Source: Defluviitaleaceae bacterium (GTDB taxonomy: Bacteria; Bacillota; Clostridia; Lachnospirales; WQUN01). From it: a stretch of 56,326 nucleotides of DNA. The position numbers and the translations under genes are program-made. Shown here in pieces: positions 47,327 to 55,837 of this stretch. Position 1 is the first letter of the stretch, and each line of letters opens with the position of its first letter. The stretch lies in the NCBI GenBank assembly GCA_009780315.1, contig WRAH01000015.1, positions 1-56,326 of the forward strand. The letters are read 5' to 3'. The notes under the pieces are model-generated. The model worked only from the letters and a program-made list of their open reading frames with translations, made no database searches and was not told where the DNA came from.

Positions 47327-48391
47327 ATGAAGATAGATACAAAGGATCAGTTGCTTAAAGAATTTCTAGAATTTGACCTTTTGGAAAATCAAAAATTAGG
47401 CACACTTATCAAGAGGATTGAAAGATATCTGGCAAAGTCAACTGATGCGGATTTAAACTTGGCTTCAAATGTTTTAAAGACTGTTAAAGCAGACAACGAC
47501 CAACAATCTTTTGACGCATGTTGTGCTATTGCTACATCAGTTTTTCAGCAACTAGAGGCAACTAATCCATGGACGCATTTAGATATGTTTTCTCTATCTA
47601 CTGTAATTGGTCATGCTTCATCGGTTAGTCAAACATTAGCTTTATATGAAGAAATGACAGACTTAATTATGGATGACCATGCAGATGATATTGAATTTAA
47701 AAAGATTCATTACATTGCTCAATACAATCTTACACTCCGCTTGCTTCGTGCAAAATATCTTGGTTCTGATGTTGAGATGTCTAAAGTAGATGAATTATTT
47801 AAAAGTTGCTATGACTACACTTTAAAAATAGCAAAGAAAAATAATTCTCCAATGGAGCATGTTTTAAATATTCGGTATGGTATTTATATAGACAAACAGA
47901 AAATAGCAAGTGAGGAAATGCTCAAGCTTCAAAAGTTTGGTGATAGAAAGCTGTATAGATTCACACGGGATGAAATCGTTGAATTTCTTTCCTATATGAA
48001 TACTAGAGTGCGCGCACCTTTATCTTACATTTTAGCAGGAAGTCAAATACGAAAACGGCGTATAGAGCGGGACATGTCAACGATGGATTTAGCTGCCGTA
48101 CTAGGCACAGAGCAAAGTGCTATATCTGCCATAGAACGCGGGGATGACGGAGCATCCCTTGACAGACTGCAAGCCATAGCCGAAATACTGGATGTAAAAG
48201 TGGGTTATTTCCTAGGTGATGAATCTCAAAAAATAGAAAAATCAGACCCATTTCTTCGGGCAATAGAAGCAGAAACATCATTTATGGAAGAAGACCATAA
48301 ACAATTTCTTTTAAAACTCGTCAGAGCCTATTCAGAAAGCCACTACCCCAACCGTGGCAAACTAAAAGAAAAACCCCAAGACCTGCACTGA
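47327..48391 (+). CDS. Module C regulator with C-terminal HTH
   Basis: 354 residues, ATG 47327, 7 nt after GGGGAG. Homologous along its length to the regulators at 18417 and 1 (shared KADNDQQSFDACCAIA, YNLTLRLLRAKYLGSD, RKLYRFTRDE). HTH near residues 240-297 (GSQIRKRRIERDMSTMDLAAVL, AISAIERGDDGASLDRLQ), then VGYFLGDE and a tail ending YPNRGKLKEKPQDLH. The three regulators are clearly diverged from each other, in contrast to the near-identical AbrB pairs of B and C. Divergent orientation to the AbrB genes is kept in all three modules. Confidence 0.85.
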   Translation: MKIDTKDQLLKEFLEFDLLENQKLGTLIKRIERYLAKSTDADLNLASNVLKTVKADNDQQSFDACCAIATSVFQQLEATNPWTHLDMFSLSTVIGHASSVSQTLALYEEMTDLIMDDHADDIEFKKIHYIAQYNLTLRLLRAKYLGSDVEMSKVDELFKSCYDYTLKIAKKNNSPMEHVLNIRYGIYIDKQKIASEEMLKLQKFGDRKLYRFTRDEIVEFLSYMNTRVRAPLSYILAGSQIRKRRIERDMSTMDLAAVLGTEQSAISAIERGDDGASLDRLQAIAEILDVKVGYFLGDESQKIEKSDPFLRAIEAETSFMEEDHKQFLLKLVRAYSESHYPNRGKLKEKPQDLH

Positions 48392-48415
48392 ACCGTAAAA
48401 AAAGAACAAGACAAG

Positions 48416-48458
48416 AAAAAACCTCCTATCGTAAAATAAAAGAGATAGGAGGTTTTTT
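48416..48458 (+). terminator. Terminator of module C regulator
   Basis: AAAAAACCTCCTATC / GATAGGAGGTTTTTT, 15-bp stem. Confidence 0.92.
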
Positions 48459-48491
48459 GAATGGCAAGGAACGCTGAACCACAGTAGAAGT

Positions 48492-49085
48492 TTAGGTTGA
48501 TGTGGAGTTCGTTGTTAATCTATCGTACAAGATTGTTATGTTTTGTGTGTCTATACTCACTTTTTCTTTTTTCAAAATAGATAATGGGCGGTGATACATG
48601 GAAAAATCCTTATCTTCTTTAATAAATATTGACATTCCATTATAGGATTCATCAACTTTAATTGTAAAGAAGAATAAGGAATTATTCAGCATCTTCCCTT
48701 CAATTAGATATTCTGGTGTTCTTATGTTTGTGTGGAAAGGATAAGCAGAATGATTGTATCTAAACATTCTAAAATCATTATCAAGAGAACATTCTAAATC
48801 TATCAATGCCAACAGTCTCGTTTCTACCATTGATGAATACCTATTACCACTCTTTATGTATTCTCCACTAAGTTTGGTGTTAAAAATAGTGGCAATCATT
48901 TTAGCGCGAGAAACAGCTGGCAACGCTAAGTCAGTCAAGTATTGAAATCCCGCAAGATGATAAAAGTCTACATCCTCAAAAACAATTCTCACAGTATGCA
49001 ACTTTTTACTTTTGCCATACGTTATAATATAACAACTTTTGGAAATATTGACCCATGATTTAGCCGCCTGCATTAAAATATCCAT
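48492..49085 (-). CDS. PBECR4-like protein (possible RNase toxin domain)
   Basis: 197 residues, ATG 49085 (start MDILMQAAKSWV). The layout ILMQAAKSWVNISKSCYIITYGKSKK, DFYHLAGFQYLTDLALP and later AYPFHTNIRTPEYLIEG resembles PBECR4 proteins, a branch of the Barnase-EndoU-colicin E5/D-RelE-like nuclease group found in phage and host genomes. The His in FYHLAGFQ is the likely catalytic residue. The family assignment is from memory of its conserved YHLaGFQ block and is tentative. No immunity or antitoxin gene is adjacent. A possible structured RNA lies upstream. Confidence 0.5.
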   Translation of the reverse strand: MDILMQAAKSWVNISKSCYIITYGKSKKLHTVRIVFEDVDFYHLAGFQYLTDLALPAVSRAKMIATIFNTKLSGEYIKSGNRYSSMVETRLLALIDLECSLDNDFRMFRYNHSAYPFHTNIRTPEYLIEGKMLNNSLFFFTIKVDESYNGMSIFIKEDKDFSMYHRPLSILKKEKVSIDTQNITILYDRLTTNSTST

Positions 49086-49093
49086 AGTAACCT

Positions 49094-49263
49094 CAAACGC
49101 ATAAGAGACCCTTAAAAGAGTCTCTTAAAATCGAAGCGTTTTCTTTCAGCTTTCGCCTATTCAAGTTGAGGTAACGCATAACCCTCGGTAAAGCTCCATA
49201 AGAAACTGCATCTTGAAACAGCCTCCTACTTCAACGCTAGGCAGAACAATCTTGTTGCCTGCC
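49094..49263 (-). ncRNA. Candidate structured RNA upstream of the PBECR4-like gene
   Basis: The gene-free interval 49086-49571 holds strong pairings on one side: AAACGC/GCGTTT (49095-49141) enclosing TAAGAGAC/GTCTCTTA (49102-49127), and GGCAGAACAA/TTGTT..CTGCC (49240-49263), plus weaker ones between. No coding frame is convincing. It could be a 5' leader or a separate small RNA of either strand; I cannot place it in a known family. The 49380-49571 part contains the promoter of the next gene (TTGCCA-16-TAATAC near 49516-49543). Confidence 0.35.
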
Positions 49264-49571
49264 AAATAATCTTTAGAAAATTTCATCCTCTGACTTGTAA
49301 TGCTTTTAACGATTTCTCGTCACGTCATATTATGCCCGAAGATACTTCCTTGTTACATGGAAATTATAGCGTGTTAAAGGCTATGTTGTCAATGAAAATT
49401 TTATGAGTTGGAGCAATGGAATATCACAAGTAAATTCTCAACTGCCCGCAGGAAATGGAGAAGAAGACATTTAGAATATAAAAAATGACATCAAAAAAGA
49501 AAATAAAAAACACACTTTTGCCACAAATATCTTCTATACTAATACCATCACAAACTTTTAGGAGGTTTATC

Positions 49572-49946
49572 ATGAAAAGAATGGTAAAAACAGTCGCCGC
49601 ATTTATACTGGCAGGTGCTATGGTGGTTGGCTTTATTGCCGTCACAAACACCACAGCCCTAGCGAATGAGTTGAGCAGATTTGGCGGTTGTTGCGTTGGC
49701 GGTGGCATGGGTAGACAATTGGGCGGTATGATGTGGGATGAGGATGGAAACTTTTTAACCCGCGAAGCCTTTGAAGAAAGACTAGATAATTGGATTGCCG
49801 AAGGGTTTATCAACTCACAAGACAGAACCTTTATGCTTGAAAGATTTGACTGGTGCTTTAGCTACGGCGGCGGTGCTACTGGTGTTAGAGGTCAATGCGG
49901 TGGTTTCGGCGGCGGGCGCGGTCGTCATGCCACACGGTGGAGTTAA
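49572..49946 (+). CDS. Small secreted Gly-rich protein
   Basis: 124 residues, ATG 49572 after TAGGAGG. Signal peptide (MKRMVKTVAAFILAGAMVVG, cleavage after ALAN). Mature region begins with a Gly/Cys/Met patch (GGCCVGGGMGRQLGGMMW), has a central acidic helix (TREAFEERLDNWIAEGFI, HDxx-like NSQDRTFMLER), and ends in a Gly/Arg/Cys tail (RGQCGGFGGGRGRHATRW). The helix pair resembles short EF-hand-like or CpxP/Spy-like helical repeats, but no family is certain. Ends at a bidirectional terminator. Confidence 0.65.
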   Translation: MKRMVKTVAAFILAGAMVVGFIAVTNTTALANELSRFGGCCVGGGMGRQLGGMMWDEDGNFLTREAFEERLDNWIAEGFINSQDRTFMLERFDWCFSYGGGATGVRGQCGGFGGGRGRHATRWS

Positions 49947-49953
49947 TTTATAA

Positions 49954-50005
49954 AAAAAAGACGGCATTGAACCCATGATATCATGGGTTCAATGCCGTCT
50001 TTTTT
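49954..50005. terminator. Perfect 26-bp palindromic bidirectional terminator
   Basis: AAAAAAGACGGCATTGAACC through its exact reverse complement, with no unpaired loop beyond the central GATATC. It separates the convergent genes at 49946 and 50010. Confidence 0.93.
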
Positions 50006-50009
50006 CACA

Positions 50010-50504
50010 TCAATTATCTTTCTTATGTGCCTGACTTTCACGAATTTTTTTTAAATCTCTATTAACCGCGGCAGTTTGTATCGCGTCAATCATTGCCGCG
50101 CCGCTAATGACAAGTATATAACCCACCACATAATTTGTAATGGTGATAAGATACACCGACACAGGAAATAAAGTCGATTGCCAAAGCCCCATCAAAAATA
50201 CATAAAACACAAGCAACCCACAAGAAAAAATAAAATGAGGTGGAATGCTGGTTAAAAACTCATACCGCTTTTCACTAATTTTATTAAGCTTCATCAAATG
50301 CTGGCATATAGCTATGGGTAAAATTGGCGCAGTAGAATAAATAATAACCCAAAAAAGTCCTGAAAGGCTTAAAGTAAAGTAAGACCCTGCAAGGGCATGT
50401 ACAATGGTGCTAATGACCACATGTATTGTAATCAATATACAAATCAACACCAGCTTGTTGCCTTCAAACATCTTATCAAAAGAGAATCTTCTAAACATTT
50501 TCAC
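50010..50504 (-). CDS. Four-helix membrane protein paired with LytTR regulator (DUF3021-like)
   Basis: 164 residues with four membrane helices (LVLICILITIHVVISTIVHAL, FTLSLSGLFWVIIYSTAPILP, FIFSCGLLVFYVFLMGLW, YLITITNYVVGYILVISGAAM) and a short basic cytosolic tail. It overlaps the LytTR gene by 14 bp, the usual arrangement for DUF3021-type membrane partners that restrain a LytTR regulator. Family assignment is by layout; sequence motifs are weak. Confidence 0.65.
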   Translation of the reverse strand: MKMFRRFSFDKMFEGNKLVLICILITIHVVISTIVHALAGSYFTLSLSGLFWVIIYSTAPILPIAICQHLMKLNKISEKRYEFLTSIPPHFIFSCGLLVFYVFLMGLWQSTLFPVSVYLITITNYVVGYILVISGAAMIDAIQTAAVNRDLKKIRESQAHKKDN

Positions 50505-50955
50505 TTATCTCCTTTGCAAGTTCACGAATAGCCGCCAAAAGCCCCTTGCGGTAATGGCGGTTAATCACTACATTTTCACCGTTAATCATTTCCGCAGTCA
50601 GGCGAAAGTGAAGCCCATTAGACACAGATTTAATTTTGTACAAGTTCACCAATGCCATTTTGCTCACGCGGATAAAATGCTGGTGTTTAAGGGTATCTTC
50701 AAGGTAAACAAGAGGCGAATCCATAGAGAAAACATCATCTTTAGTATAGATACAGGATACATTGTCTACCCATTCTATATACAAAATATCATTAACATCC
50801 ACATTACACACCACCCCTTGCTTTTCACACAAAAGCACAGAAGCCGTGGTGTTGCACAACTGAAAAATTTTGTGTATGACAGGGGTTAATTGACGGTATT
50901 TTATGTCTATATAATCATCATCAAGCTGGTCGTCCTTGGTGGATGTAAGCTTCAT
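50491..50955 (-). CDS. LytTR family DNA-binding regulator
   Basis: 154 residues. Residues ~45-150 are a LytTR domain: VNDILYIEWVDNVSCIYTKDDVF, LKHQHFIRVSKMALVNLYKI and VINRHYRKGLLAAI, matching the family's sheet-and-turn DNA-binding fold. There is no receiver domain, so it is a stand-alone LytTR regulator probably controlled by the membrane partner encoded downstream. The start at 50955 is taken from the ATG; the previous gene ends 28 bp away. Confidence 0.85.
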   Translation of the reverse strand: MKLTSTKDDQLDDDYIDIKYRQLTPVIHKIFQLCNTTASVLLCEKQGVVCNVDVNDILYIEWVDNVSCIYTKDDVFSMDSPLVYLEDTLKHQHFIRVSKMALVNLYKIKSVSNGLHFRLTAEMINGENVVINRHYRKGLLAAIRELAKEISENV

Positions 50956-50983
50956 GGGTTCACCTGCACTTTCTTACAGTCTC

Positions 50984-51697
50984 TCAACGAAACACCCACA
51001 TATGCACCACCGCAAACATTTCCCGCAAATAATTGATGGGTATGGTGAAAGTTGGTGTGGGTGCGCCCAGTGGTGTTACGCTGATGTTTAACTGTCTTGC
51101 CATGCGGGTTGCCCTGTAAATGTGAAAATCATTAGACACAAGCACCCCATGAAACCCATCAGGAAAATAGTCTTCTAAAATTTCATTGGCAAAGATTAAA
51201 TTTTCATGGGTGGTTGTGGATAGCCCCTCTTGAATGATTCTTTCATGGGCAATACCCCTTGCCACCATGTACCGCTCCATGGATTCTGCCTCGGTAATCG
51301 TTCGCCCTGCCCCTAGCCCGCCAGTCACCACCACAAGTGCATCTTGATTTTGATTGAGATAGGTTATGGCAGTGTCTAAACGTCTTGCCAAATGAGTACC
51401 AGGTTCTTCCCCCCGAAGCCCCGCGCCTAAAACAATCACAACGTCCTCTGTATGGTCAACACTGCCCAACCGTCCATAAACAGCCAAAAATCCTGCAAAT
51501 GCAATAGCCGCAAACCCTGCCGTCCAAATGGCAACATGGAGTTTAAACGGTGTTTTGTCATAAAAAACAGCATAAAGTATAAGGGCAACTGCTACAGCAC
51601 CTTGTACAAAATGCCCCTGATGAATGTTTGATGTAAAAGCAAGTATCACCACATTGATTGCCGCAAGTATCCCTATAAGCAATATAATAATCTTCAT
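50984..51697 (-). CDS. YdcF/DUF218 family protein
   Basis: 237 residues. Two or three N-terminal membrane helices, then a DUF218 domain: DVVIVLGAGLRGEEPGTHLARRLDTAI, VVVTGGLGAGRTITEAESM and VSNDFHIYRATRMARQL. Family members (YdcF, SanA, ElyC) are linked to envelope lipid-carrier or SAM binding, but no reaction is assigned. AGGATATTTTATG gives the start at 51697. It may head a transcript with the LytTR pair. Confidence 0.85.
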   Translation of the reverse strand: MKIIILLIGILAAINVVILAFTSNIHQGHFVQGAVAVALILYAVFYDKTPFKLHVAIWTAGFAAIAFAGFLAVYGRLGSVDHTEDVVIVLGAGLRGEEPGTHLARRLDTAITYLNQNQDALVVVTGGLGAGRTITEAESMERYMVARGIAHERIIQEGLSTTTHENLIFANEILEDYFPDGFHGVLVSNDFHIYRATRMARQLNISVTPLGAPTPTFTIPINYLREMFAVVHMWVFR

Positions 51698-51832
51698 AAA
51701 ATATCCTCCGCTTTTGAGTTCTTAGATTATATCATGTATAATACATTCAATCCAACGTGCAAAGTACGTTATTACAGGCGCAGAAGTGGCGTAGGGGTAT
51801 AATCCCCATTAAAATGAAGGAGTGGATAGTGA

Positions 51833-53005
51833 ATGCGTTTAACAGGAACAACAGCAATGGGTATACGCTTGCCGATAATCAGCCCAGGGGATGACCTTGT
51901 GAGCATAGCGGCAGAACATGTCTTGAGTGTCCTCACCGCAACAGGGGAAACACTGCGTGCAGATGATATTATTGCAGTCACAGAAGCCATTGTGGCAAAA
52001 ACCGAGGGCAACTTTGCAAAAATAAGTCACATTGCAGAGGATATAAAGGCAAAATTTAATGGTGAAGAAGTCGGCTTTGTTTTCCCAATGTTGTCACGCA
52101 ATCGCTTGCTGAATATCTTAAAAGGGGTTGCCGCAGGTGCAAAAAAAGTGCATATTTTGTTAAGTTATCCCCATGATGAAGTGGGCAATCCAATCATGGA
52201 CATTGACCGTCTTGATGAAGTGTTGGACGCATTTGACGGACGCATGGTGACAGCAGAGGCATTTCGTAAAGTCGCAGGGGAATACAAACTTGTTTTCACA
52301 GGGATTGACTATGTTGAACTATACGAAAACGCCGCCGACAACATTAGTATATATTTCTCAAACGACCCGCGGGATATTCTAAAACTAACTAAAAATGTGC
52401 TGGTTGGTGAAATTCACAACCGTAACCGCACCAAAGCCCGCCTAGAAAAAGCTGGTGCAGAAAAAATCTTCACCTTATCAGATATTTTAAGCCAAAGCAT
52501 AAACGGAAGCGGTTTCAATCCTGCTTATGGTGTACTTGGCTCAAATTTATCCACAGGGGACACATTAAAACTCTTTCCTGCAAAAGCGTCTGAATTTGTA
52601 CAAGCCCTCCGCGCCCGATTAAAAGAAAAAACAGGCATTGCGCCAGAGGTTATGGTATATGGTGACGGTGCTTTTAAAGACCCTGTATGCGGCATTTGGG
52701 AACTGGCAGACCCTGTCGTATCCCCTGGATATACAGAACGCCTAGGCAGTCAGCCCTTTGAAATAAAAATGAAATATGTCGCAGATTCCACTTTAGGTGA
52801 CTTACAAGGGGAAGAAAAGCAAGCGGCAATGACAAAAATCATTCAAGAAAAACATACAAACCCCACAGCCTACCGCGAAGGCACAACCCCTCGGGTTTAT
52901 GCAGATTTAGTCGGCAGTTTGTGTGACCTTATGGGCGGAAGCGGTGACAAAGGCACACCGGTTATTCTAGTCCGTGGATACTTTGACGATTTTACGGTGC
53001 AATAA
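51833..53005 (+). CDS. Coenzyme F420-0:gamma-glutamyl ligase-like protein
   Basis: 390 residues, ATG 51833 after AAGGAGTGG. It resembles the CofE-like 'F420-0:L-glutamate ligase' group of Clostridia: RLPIISPGDDLVSIAAEHVL at the N-terminus, DIIAVTEAIVAKTEGNF near 43, PEVMVYGDGAFKDPVCGIWELADP near 285 and the end DLMGGSGDKGTPVILVRGYFDDF. Clostridia of this type do not make F420, so a different gamma-glutamyl or amide-forming ligation is likely. Promoter region includes GGGGTATAATCCCC, a palindrome, and a TATAAT at 51737. Confidence 0.8.
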   Translation: MRLTGTTAMGIRLPIISPGDDLVSIAAEHVLSVLTATGETLRADDIIAVTEAIVAKTEGNFAKISHIAEDIKAKFNGEEVGFVFPMLSRNRLLNILKGVAAGAKKVHILLSYPHDEVGNPIMDIDRLDEVLDAFDGRMVTAEAFRKVAGEYKLVFTGIDYVELYENAADNISIYFSNDPRDILKLTKNVLVGEIHNRNRTKARLEKAGAEKIFTLSDILSQSINGSGFNPAYGVLGSNLSTGDTLKLFPAKASEFVQALRARLKEKTGIAPEVMVYGDGAFKDPVCGIWELADPVVSPGYTERLGSQPFEIKMKYVADSTLGDLQGEEKQAAMTKIIQEKHTNPTAYREGTTPRVYADLVGSLCDLMGGSGDKGTPVILVRGYFDDFTVQ

Positions 53006-53028
53006 ACAAATAATTTTGTGAAATATGC

Positions 53029-53057
53029 TTGACGGATGCTGGGATTAAGAATATATT
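53029..53057 (+). promoter_or_regulatory. Promoter of the gntP-glycerate kinase operon
   Basis: TTGACG (53029-53034), 17 bp, TATATT (53052-53057), 40 bp before the permease start. Confidence 0.7.
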
Positions 53058-53097
53058 AGTGCAAGACTAACAAATTGAAAGAGGAGATGTAAGGTTT

Positions 53098-54516
53098 ATG
53101 ACAGGAATTGCACTAATTATTGCTTTTCTCATCGCTATTGTTGTGATGATTTTGGCAATCTCAAAGTTGAAGGTTCACCCCTTCTTGGCGATTATGGGTA
53201 CAGCCATTGCTTTAGGGCTGTTGGCAGGTATACCCATTGTCAACACGCCAAATGCAGACGGCACTACCACTATGGGAATCGTTTGGCAAGTAGGTCAAGG
53301 ATTTTCTGCAATTTTCACAGGTATTGGTCTGGTTATCATCATTGGCGCACTCATTGGCTCTATCCTTGAAGCCACTGGCGGTGCATTTAAAATTGCCGAC
53401 ATGATTATTAGAGTGCTAGGCAAAGCCAGCCCCAATTTATCAATTATTGTCATGGGCTGGATAGTGTCTGTTCCAGTATTTTGTGACAGCGGGTTTGTTA
53501 TCATCAACCCCATTAGACGGTCTATTGTAAAACGTACAGGTGCAAGCGGTATTGCTACCGCTGTAGGACTTGGCGCAGGACTGTATACATCCCATGTACT
53601 GGTTCCCCTTACCCCAGGGCCTCTTGCGGCTTCTGAAATTCTAAATCTTGCAGACCAGCTTTTGTTAGTTATTGGTGTGTCTGTTGTTGTGTCTATCCCT
53701 GCACTTATTGCCGCTTTCCTTTGGGCAAATTACTGCGGTAAAAAAGACAAGTCTAAAGAAGATTTAGAAATTTCCAACAACACCACCGTAAAAACATATG
53801 AGGAAATCGTTAAAGAGTTTGGCGGGCTTCCAAACGGCTTTATGTCTCTCGCACCTATTCTTATCCCCATTGTTTGTATGGCCATTGGTTCTGTTTCCTC
53901 ATTTATAGACCCAGACAGTCAAGCACTGATTTTCCGCTTGATGCGATTCATTGGTACACCTGTTGTGGCACTAACAATCGGGCTTTTCTTTGCCATTATC
54001 CTATTGGTTATGACAAGAAAAACCACACAGTTTAATACCTTAACCAACGACACATTAAAAATGCTTGGGCCTATTCTGTTTATTACAGCCGCTGGCGGCG
54101 TTTTAGGGCGCATGATTGCGGTTTCTGACATGGTTCCTTTCATTGAAAACAACGCAGATATACTCGTTGGCATGGGGCTATTCTTCCCATTCATTGTTTC
54201 AGCCATTATAAAAACCGCACAAGGCTCTTCAACTGTAGCCATGATTACCACCGCGGGCATTATGATGCCTTTGATGGCAACCCTCGGACTGGATTCTTCA
54301 ATCATGAGCGCACTTACCGTTATGGCCATTGGCGCAGGGTCTATGATGGCATCCCATGCCAATGACTCTTATTTCTGGGTGGTTTCCAACTTGTCTGAAA
54401 TGACACCCCAGCAAGGGTATAAATACTGGACATCCATGTCTGTCATTCAAGGCTTGGCTTGTATGGCTGGTATCTTCGTGTTTTCACTGGTTATGCGTGT
54501 CATAGGGGTGGCATAA
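53098..54516 (+). CDS. GntP family permease
   Basis: 472 residues with 12 or more membrane helices, start ATG after GAGGAGATG. Gluconate:H+ symporter (GntP) family: PFLAIMGTAIALGLLAGIP near 26, VSVPVFCDSGFVIINPIRR near 125, and IKTAQGSSTVAMITTAGIM near 380, HANDSYFWVVS near 425. The following gene is a glycerate kinase, so the substrate is probably glycerate or a related hydroxy acid. Stop and next start overlap by one base (TAATG). Confidence 0.9.
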   Translation: MTGIALIIAFLIAIVVMILAISKLKVHPFLAIMGTAIALGLLAGIPIVNTPNADGTTTMGIVWQVGQGFSAIFTGIGLVIIIGALIGSILEATGGAFKIADMIIRVLGKASPNLSIIVMGWIVSVPVFCDSGFVIINPIRRSIVKRTGASGIATAVGLGAGLYTSHVLVPLTPGPLAASEILNLADQLLLVIGVSVVVSIPALIAAFLWANYCGKKDKSKEDLEISNNTTVKTYEEIVKEFGGLPNGFMSLAPILIPIVCMAIGSVSSFIDPDSQALIFRLMRFIGTPVVALTIGLFFAIILLVMTRKTTQFNTLTNDTLKMLGPILFITAAGGVLGRMIAVSDMVPFIENNADILVGMGLFFPFIVSAIIKTAQGSSTVAMITTAGIMMPLMATLGLDSSIMSALTVMAIGAGSMMASHANDSYFWVVSNLSEMTPQQGYKYWTSMSVIQGLACMAGIFVFSLVMRVIGVA

Positions 54517-55763
54517 TGAGTCAAATCTATGACGATGCACAAAAAATGATAAAAGAAATCATTGGGGATAATATGCCCCGTCACGCAGTTGAAGAAGCCC
54601 TAAAAAAGCACAGCTTCAAAGGCAATGTACACTTGGTTGCCATAGGCAAAGCTGCATGGACAATGGCAGAAGCCGCTTCTGACTTCTTAGGCGAAAAACT
54701 TGTACAGGGCATTATTGTAACAAAATATGAACATGCCCAAGGAGAATTGCCTCGTATTGACATTTGCGAGGCAGGACACCCTGTTTCAGATGAAAACACA
54801 ATAGCCGCCACTCAAAAATGTATTGAACTGGCGCAAAGCTTAACGGCAGATGATGAGTTGCTCTTCTTAGTATCTGGCGGAGGTTCTGCTTTATTTGAAA
54901 AACCTGCTGAAGGTGTCACCCTTGATGATATTAAAGATGTAACCAATCAGCTTTTAGCCAGCGGCGCAGATATTGTGGAAATGAACATGGTGCGTAAACG
55001 CTTTTCAAGTGTAAAGGCAGGTAGATTTGCCAAATTGGCTGAACCTGCACATGTTTTTGCCATCATCCTTTCTGATGTACTGGGCGACCGATTAGACTCC
55101 ATTGCTTCCGGTCCAGCCGTCCCAGACCATTCAACGGTAGAGGATGCCGCAAAAGTCGTTGAAAAGTACAACTTAAAGCTAACAGACCTGCAACGGAAAT
55201 ATTTATTAGAAGAAACCCCAAAAGAAGTATGTAATGTAGAAACGGTTATAACAGGCAGTGTCCGCACCCTATGTGAATCTGCCGCAAGGGTGGCAAAAAC
55301 CCTGGGCTACACCCCTGTTGTACTAACCACAACCATGAACTGCGAAGCGTCGGAGGCAGGGCGGCTACTTGCCGCCATAGCCGCAGATACACACGCAGGG
55401 CGTAATTCCTTTAAAAAACCCTGTGCAATCATCGCTGGCGGAGAAACCGTCGTCACCCTCAAGGGCAAAGGTAAAGGCGGGCGCAATCAAGAAATTGCCC
55501 TTGCTGGCGCAAAAGGCATTGCAGGGCTTGAAGACACCTTAATATTTTCATTAGGCTCTGACGGAACAGATGGCCCAACCAACGCCGCAGGGGGTATCAC
55601 CTGTGGGAAAACCATAGGAAAAATGCGGGAAAAAGGATTAGATACAGATAAAATCCTTTCTGACAACAATGCTTATCATGGGCTTCAAGCCATAGATGGC
55701 TTGATTATCACAGGACCAACGGGCACAAACGTGAATGATGTGACTGTGATACTATGTAAATAA
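54516..55763 (+). CDS. Glycerate 2-kinase (MOFRL family)
   Basis: 415 residues from ATG 54516, overlapping the permease stop. GckA/TtuD-type glycerate 2-kinase: N-terminal KGNVHLVAIGKAAWTMAEAA, FLVSGGGSALFEKPA near 115, AIILSDVLGDRLDSIASGPAVPD near 187, and the C-terminal MOFRL block GGETVVTLKGKGKGGRNQE...GSDGTDGPTNAAGG. It phosphorylates glycerate to 2-phosphoglycerate, entering lower glycolysis. A close functional pair with the GntP permease. Confidence 0.92.
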   Translation: MSQIYDDAQKMIKEIIGDNMPRHAVEEALKKHSFKGNVHLVAIGKAAWTMAEAASDFLGEKLVQGIIVTKYEHAQGELPRIDICEAGHPVSDENTIAATQKCIELAQSLTADDELLFLVSGGGSALFEKPAEGVTLDDIKDVTNQLLASGADIVEMNMVRKRFSSVKAGRFAKLAEPAHVFAIILSDVLGDRLDSIASGPAVPDHSTVEDAAKVVEKYNLKLTDLQRKYLLEETPKEVCNVETVITGSVRTLCESAARVAKTLGYTPVVLTTTMNCEASEAGRLLAAIAADTHAGRNSFKKPCAIIAGGETVVTLKGKGKGGRNQEIALAGAKGIAGLEDTLIFSLGSDGTDGPTNAAGGITCGKTIGKMREKGLDTDKILSDNNAYHGLQAIDGLIITGPTGTNVNDVTVILCK

Positions 55764-55773
55764 CTATAATAAA

Positions 55774-55817
55774 AAAACGCCCTTGGATATCCACTGACGG
55801 ATATCCAAGGGCGTTTT
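55774..55817. terminator. Bidirectional terminator after glycerate kinase
   Basis: AAAACGCCCTTGGATATCC / GGATATCCAAGGGCGTTTT with a 6-nt loop. Also serves the convergent gene at 55838. Confidence 0.92.
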
Positions 55818-55837
55818 CTATAACTATCAATCCTTTT

